This document shows positions 61,259-64,000 of a stretch of 64,000 bases of DNA, one piece after another. Below the pieces are notes generated by a model, which saw only the letters and a program-made list of their open reading frames with translations, was not told the DNA's origin and made no database searches. Where the stretch lies: positions 12,153,427 through 12,217,426 of the forward strand of contig NC_045147.1 of assembly GCF_008831285.2 (NCBI RefSeq), written 5' to 3'. How positions within the stretch are numbered: position 1 is the first letter of the stretch; each line of letters begins with the position of its first letter. The stretch comes from Nymphaea colorata. Its lineage: Eukaryota > Streptophyta > Magnoliopsida > Nymphaeales > Nymphaeaceae. The position numbers and the translations under genes were made by a program.

Positions 61259-62083
61259 TTCTCAACTAGGGCTGCACAACGAGTCGAGCCAACTCGGGCT
61301 CGACTCGAACTCTCTCGAGTAAACTCGACTCGAGCTGACTTGTTTTTTATACGAGTCAAGCTCGAGCTTGAATATAAACTCGAGTTCATTAACGAGCCGA
61401 GTTCGAGTTAGTCAAGCTCAGCTCGATTAACTAGACTCGACTTTAATTTTTTTTTAAGCTTTCTCTCCTTCTTCTTTTTGCATTTTTCAATTTTTCTTTC
61501 CTTTTCGCTCTTCTTCTTTTCCTCGTTATTAAACTTCATCTCATCATTACTCTTTTCAACCGCTCTTTCCATTTCCCTCTCGTTTTTGTTTTTCCCTCTC
61601 TTTTTTTTTCCTCCCCTTTTTCTCTTTTCTCTCCCACATCTTTTCTCCGGCCGCACACCTTTTTCTCTTGCCGCATTTAATGCCAATGCCATTATCTCCC
61701 CTCCCTTTTTCTCTTTTCTCTCCCACGCCTTTTCTCCCGCGGCACACCTTCTCCTGCCGCATTTAATGCCAATGCCATTATCGATGACACAAGGCAGTTT
61801 TTTTTTTCCTTGTAAAAAAGCCAAGGCATTTATGGCAGGTGCTGGCAGGTGGTATTACCAAGCACACCACCACAAGGAACTACGTGCGAGAAAGAAATAA
61901 ATGAGTCGAGCCGCTCGAGTCGAGCTCGAGCTTGGAAACAGTTTCTCGAGTCGAGTTCGAGTTAAAGTCATCAAGCTCGTGTCGAGCTCGACCCGAGCTC
62001 GAGCTGACTAAATATAAGTCGAGCCGAGCTCGAGCTGGCTGAACTCGAGCTCTACTCGGCTCGTGTGCAGCCCTATTTTCAAT
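61259..62083. mobile_element. hAT-like non-autonomous element nested in copia integrase
   Basis: The element is 61267-62075 (809 bp). The ends are inverted: TAGGGCTGCACAACGAG on the left, and the complement of the right end is TAGGGCTGCACACGAG. The flanks TTCTCAAC (61259-61266) and TTTTCAAT (62076-62083) match at 6 of 8 bases, consistent with an 8-bp hAT duplication. Removing one copy with the element restores an unbroken integrase join. Subterminal 200-bp zones are full of GAGCTCGAGC/GACTCGAG repeats. The centre is pyrimidine-rich and includes a tandem duplication. No transposase. Confidence 0.8.
61607..61783 (+). repeat. Tandem duplication of about 83 bp in the hAT-like element
   Basis: The string CTCCC-type pyrimidine run, CTTTTCTCTCCCAC, a GCCGCA block and GCATTTAATGCCAATGCCAT occurs twice, ending at about 61694 and 61780. 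The copies differ by a few substitutions and small indels. Confidence 0.8.
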
Positions 62084-63765
62084 GTCAGACTTGTATGTTA
62101 GAAAATAAATCCATGTATACTTCAAGTATTAATCTATAAATGAGACATAGTATCGATATCTGTCATTGGTAATCATGGGCGCAGGACCCCATAGATCCGA
62201 ATGAACCACTTCACGTGGTTTAGTAGCTTTGTGATCAGATAGAGTAAATGGAAGAGCATGTGATTTTCTAGATTGACAAGCATCACAAAAGTTATTCTTT
62301 TTGACATCATTCTCAAAAGGAAGTTTAAATTGTCTCAAAATAAAATGAACATTATTCAAAGCAGTGTGTCCAAGTCTAGCATGCCATCTACTAATAGTAG
62401 TCTGTTCTCCATAGAGTGCCACATTCTCTGTTTGATGCAGATTGTTTTCTGGTTGAGGGAGTTGGAGACGATAGAGACCATTGTTACTCCTTCCTTGTAG
62501 GATCACCACACCTGCACGTTGGTCCTTCACCACACAATGATTTGTAGAAAATTCAAACATAACTTGATTATCCTTGCAGAATTTATTCACAGATAATAGA
62601 TTATGAACCATTTTTGGAGCATGAAGAATATCTCGCAGAGCAATAGTAGATTTAAGAAGATGAAAAAGAGCTGACCCAATGTTTTGAATACACACACCTG
62701 ATCCGTCCCCAACCTTAACGGTGTCGTTGTCTTCATAAGGTTCATGAATTGTCATTGATCCAAGAGAATTGGTGATATGATGAGTTGCTCCTATGTGAGG
62801 GATCCAATTTGCGTCATCTAACATTTGAGGAGTGGAGTGATATACCTGAACATTTGAGGATGATGACATATTCGAGTTGGGTGCTGCTCCGGTCTGATCT
62901 TTCCTTGCTAGCTTAAAGCAATTCTTGGCACTGTGGCCCATTTTATCACAAAACTAACAGATAATACGTTTTCTTCCACCGTAATCAGATCTGCCATGTT
63001 CGAAATCAGACCTGCCTCGACCTCGACCATGGCCTCTATGAAGCATTGAGGGCTGTCTAAACTTTTCCCTTCCTGCTGAATATGGTTGGGCATAATGCGC
63101 AGCAGGAGCAAATGTTTCATGATCAAGATCTTGTTCTTTAAGTTGTGTTTTTTGAGTGAGAAGGAGGCCATGCAAATCACTAAGAGATATCGGAGCTACA
63201 CAATTAGTCAGAGATGTTTTGAAGGCTGAGTATTAACGAGGAAGGCCTCTAAGGATATGCATAATTAAATCTTCCTCTTCTACAGGTTTTGAAGCAACGA
63301 TAAGATGGTGAGCCAACATCTTGGCTTTATAGAAATAATCGTCCATAGTTAAGTTTCCTTTCCTCAGTCCTTGTAGTTGTTCCTTGAGTTGCATGATTCT
63401 TGAGTGAGAATGGGCAACATAGGACCTTTTAAGAGCATTCCAAACTTCATATGACGTCTTAAGTCCAAGAACTTGTGCAAGAACCGTTTCAGACAGAGAA
63501 GAAATGATACTACTTAAGAGAAGTTGGTCTTGTTTCATCCACATCACATACTGGACTGGGATTTCCCATCACTGCTAGTGATATATTGGTTTGGACATGG
63601 TTTAGAACCATCAATGAATCTAAGCAAATCATATGAATACAGTAGAGGCAGAAATTGTGATTCCCATAATAAAAAGTTATCCGCAGTCAACCTGATGTTC
63701 AAATATTGTTGTAAAGTCGTTGGTGCAGGCAATAAGGGTTAAGAAGTACCTTGCAATGACGCCAT
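62084..63765 (-). pseudogene. copia gag, protease and first half of integrase
   Basis: ATG at 63765 starts MASLQGTS, then an in-frame TAA (63741-63739). Gag continues with QQYLNIRLTADNFLLWESQF and the retrotran_gag-like helix region to about 63233, where another stop lies. A zinc knuckle CX2CX4HX4C is present at about 62930-62965, but its second position is a stop. Protease reads WIPHIGATHH, so the catalytic DSG is changed to HIG. The pre-integrase WHARLGH and CDACQ and the first integrase Asp (VVHSDLWGP) follow. A TAA after SFID lies just before the insertion. Confidence 0.92.
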
Positions 63766-64000
63766 GATAGACCAAGGAGAGCATGCCGGGTAGTAGATTT
63801 ACATTTATTTACAGTCAATCAGGTTGAGGGACGTCAATTCCCAAACGGAAATGGGAAAGAAACAGGGAACTTGTAGGAAAACAGCAAAATTTCAGAAAAC
63901 CTGCGGCACTTATAAATTCTGTAGTCCTTCTGAAACGTGACTAATTTTCGCACCATCGAGGACGGCCAAAGGCAGCGTGAGTAGCAGCTGGGCACACCGA
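63766..64000 (-). other. Leader region upstream of gag in the second copia element
   Basis: No TGGTATCAGAGC primer site and no similarity to the 3' LTR is seen, so the primer site and 5' LTR lie beyond the window or have decayed. Confidence 0.5.

Larger units (their letters stand above)
58481..64000 (-). mobile_element. Second Ty1/copia retrotransposon, inserted in the P450 gene; runs off the right edge
   Basis: On the - strand the order is gag, protease, integrase, RT, RNase H and 3' LTR (58846-58486), with the target bases GTATC at 58481-58485. The 5' LTR is not in the window: 63766-64000 does not resemble the 3' LTR. The coding region has many stops, and a hAT-like element (61267-62075) splits integrase. 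It differs from the intron-3 copia in LTR and protein. Confidence 0.92.

Overview
The window is nuclear DNA of a flowering plant. The evidence is a very large intron-rich gene of the plant BEACH family with GT-AG introns and long AT-rich introns, L1-type LINEs with plant-style ORF1 (DUF4283 plus zinc knuckle) and zf-RVT, Ty1/copia elements (one with its tRNA-Met-type primer site visible), tRNA-derived SINEs and several TIR-type MITEs. The base composition and the number of repeats in introns do not look like a grass, but I cannot name the species.

Layout. 1-5690 is a decayed L1-type LINE, + strand, running off the left edge. 5691-8473 is intergenic DNA plus the gene's 3' flank. 8474-45575 (- strand) is one gene, which I could assemble exon by exon: 31 coding exons, every junction in phase, 8,949 coding bases (2,982 codons plus stop). 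It encodes a C-type BEACH-domain protein (ConA-like domain, armadillo-like middle, PH-BEACH, BEACH, WD40), with its 5' leader and promoter at about 45576-46620. Its introns carry a MULE-like MITE, a minisatellite, a copia 3' fragment, a gene-like fragment with a telo-box, a SINE with a 14-bp target-site duplication, a hAT-like element with a perfect 8-bp duplication, and a 5-kb copia retrotransposon inserted antisense in intron 3.

46620-57928 is a graveyard of repeats: a SINE, a second LINE on the - strand split by a SINE tandem pair, a second copy of the MULE-like MITE, and a Tourist-like MITE split by a 2.7-kb solo LTR. 57929-58485 is the 3' part of a cytochrome P450 pseudogene (CYP76-like). 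It is cut in its I-helix by a second copia element (58486 to beyond 64000, - strand), whose integrase region is itself split by an 0.8-kb hAT-like element.

The only gene likely to be functional is the BEACH gene. Everything else is mobile DNA or its debris. I found no new multi-gene system. The most informative content is the nesting order of the insertions and a GC-AG intron in the BEACH gene.
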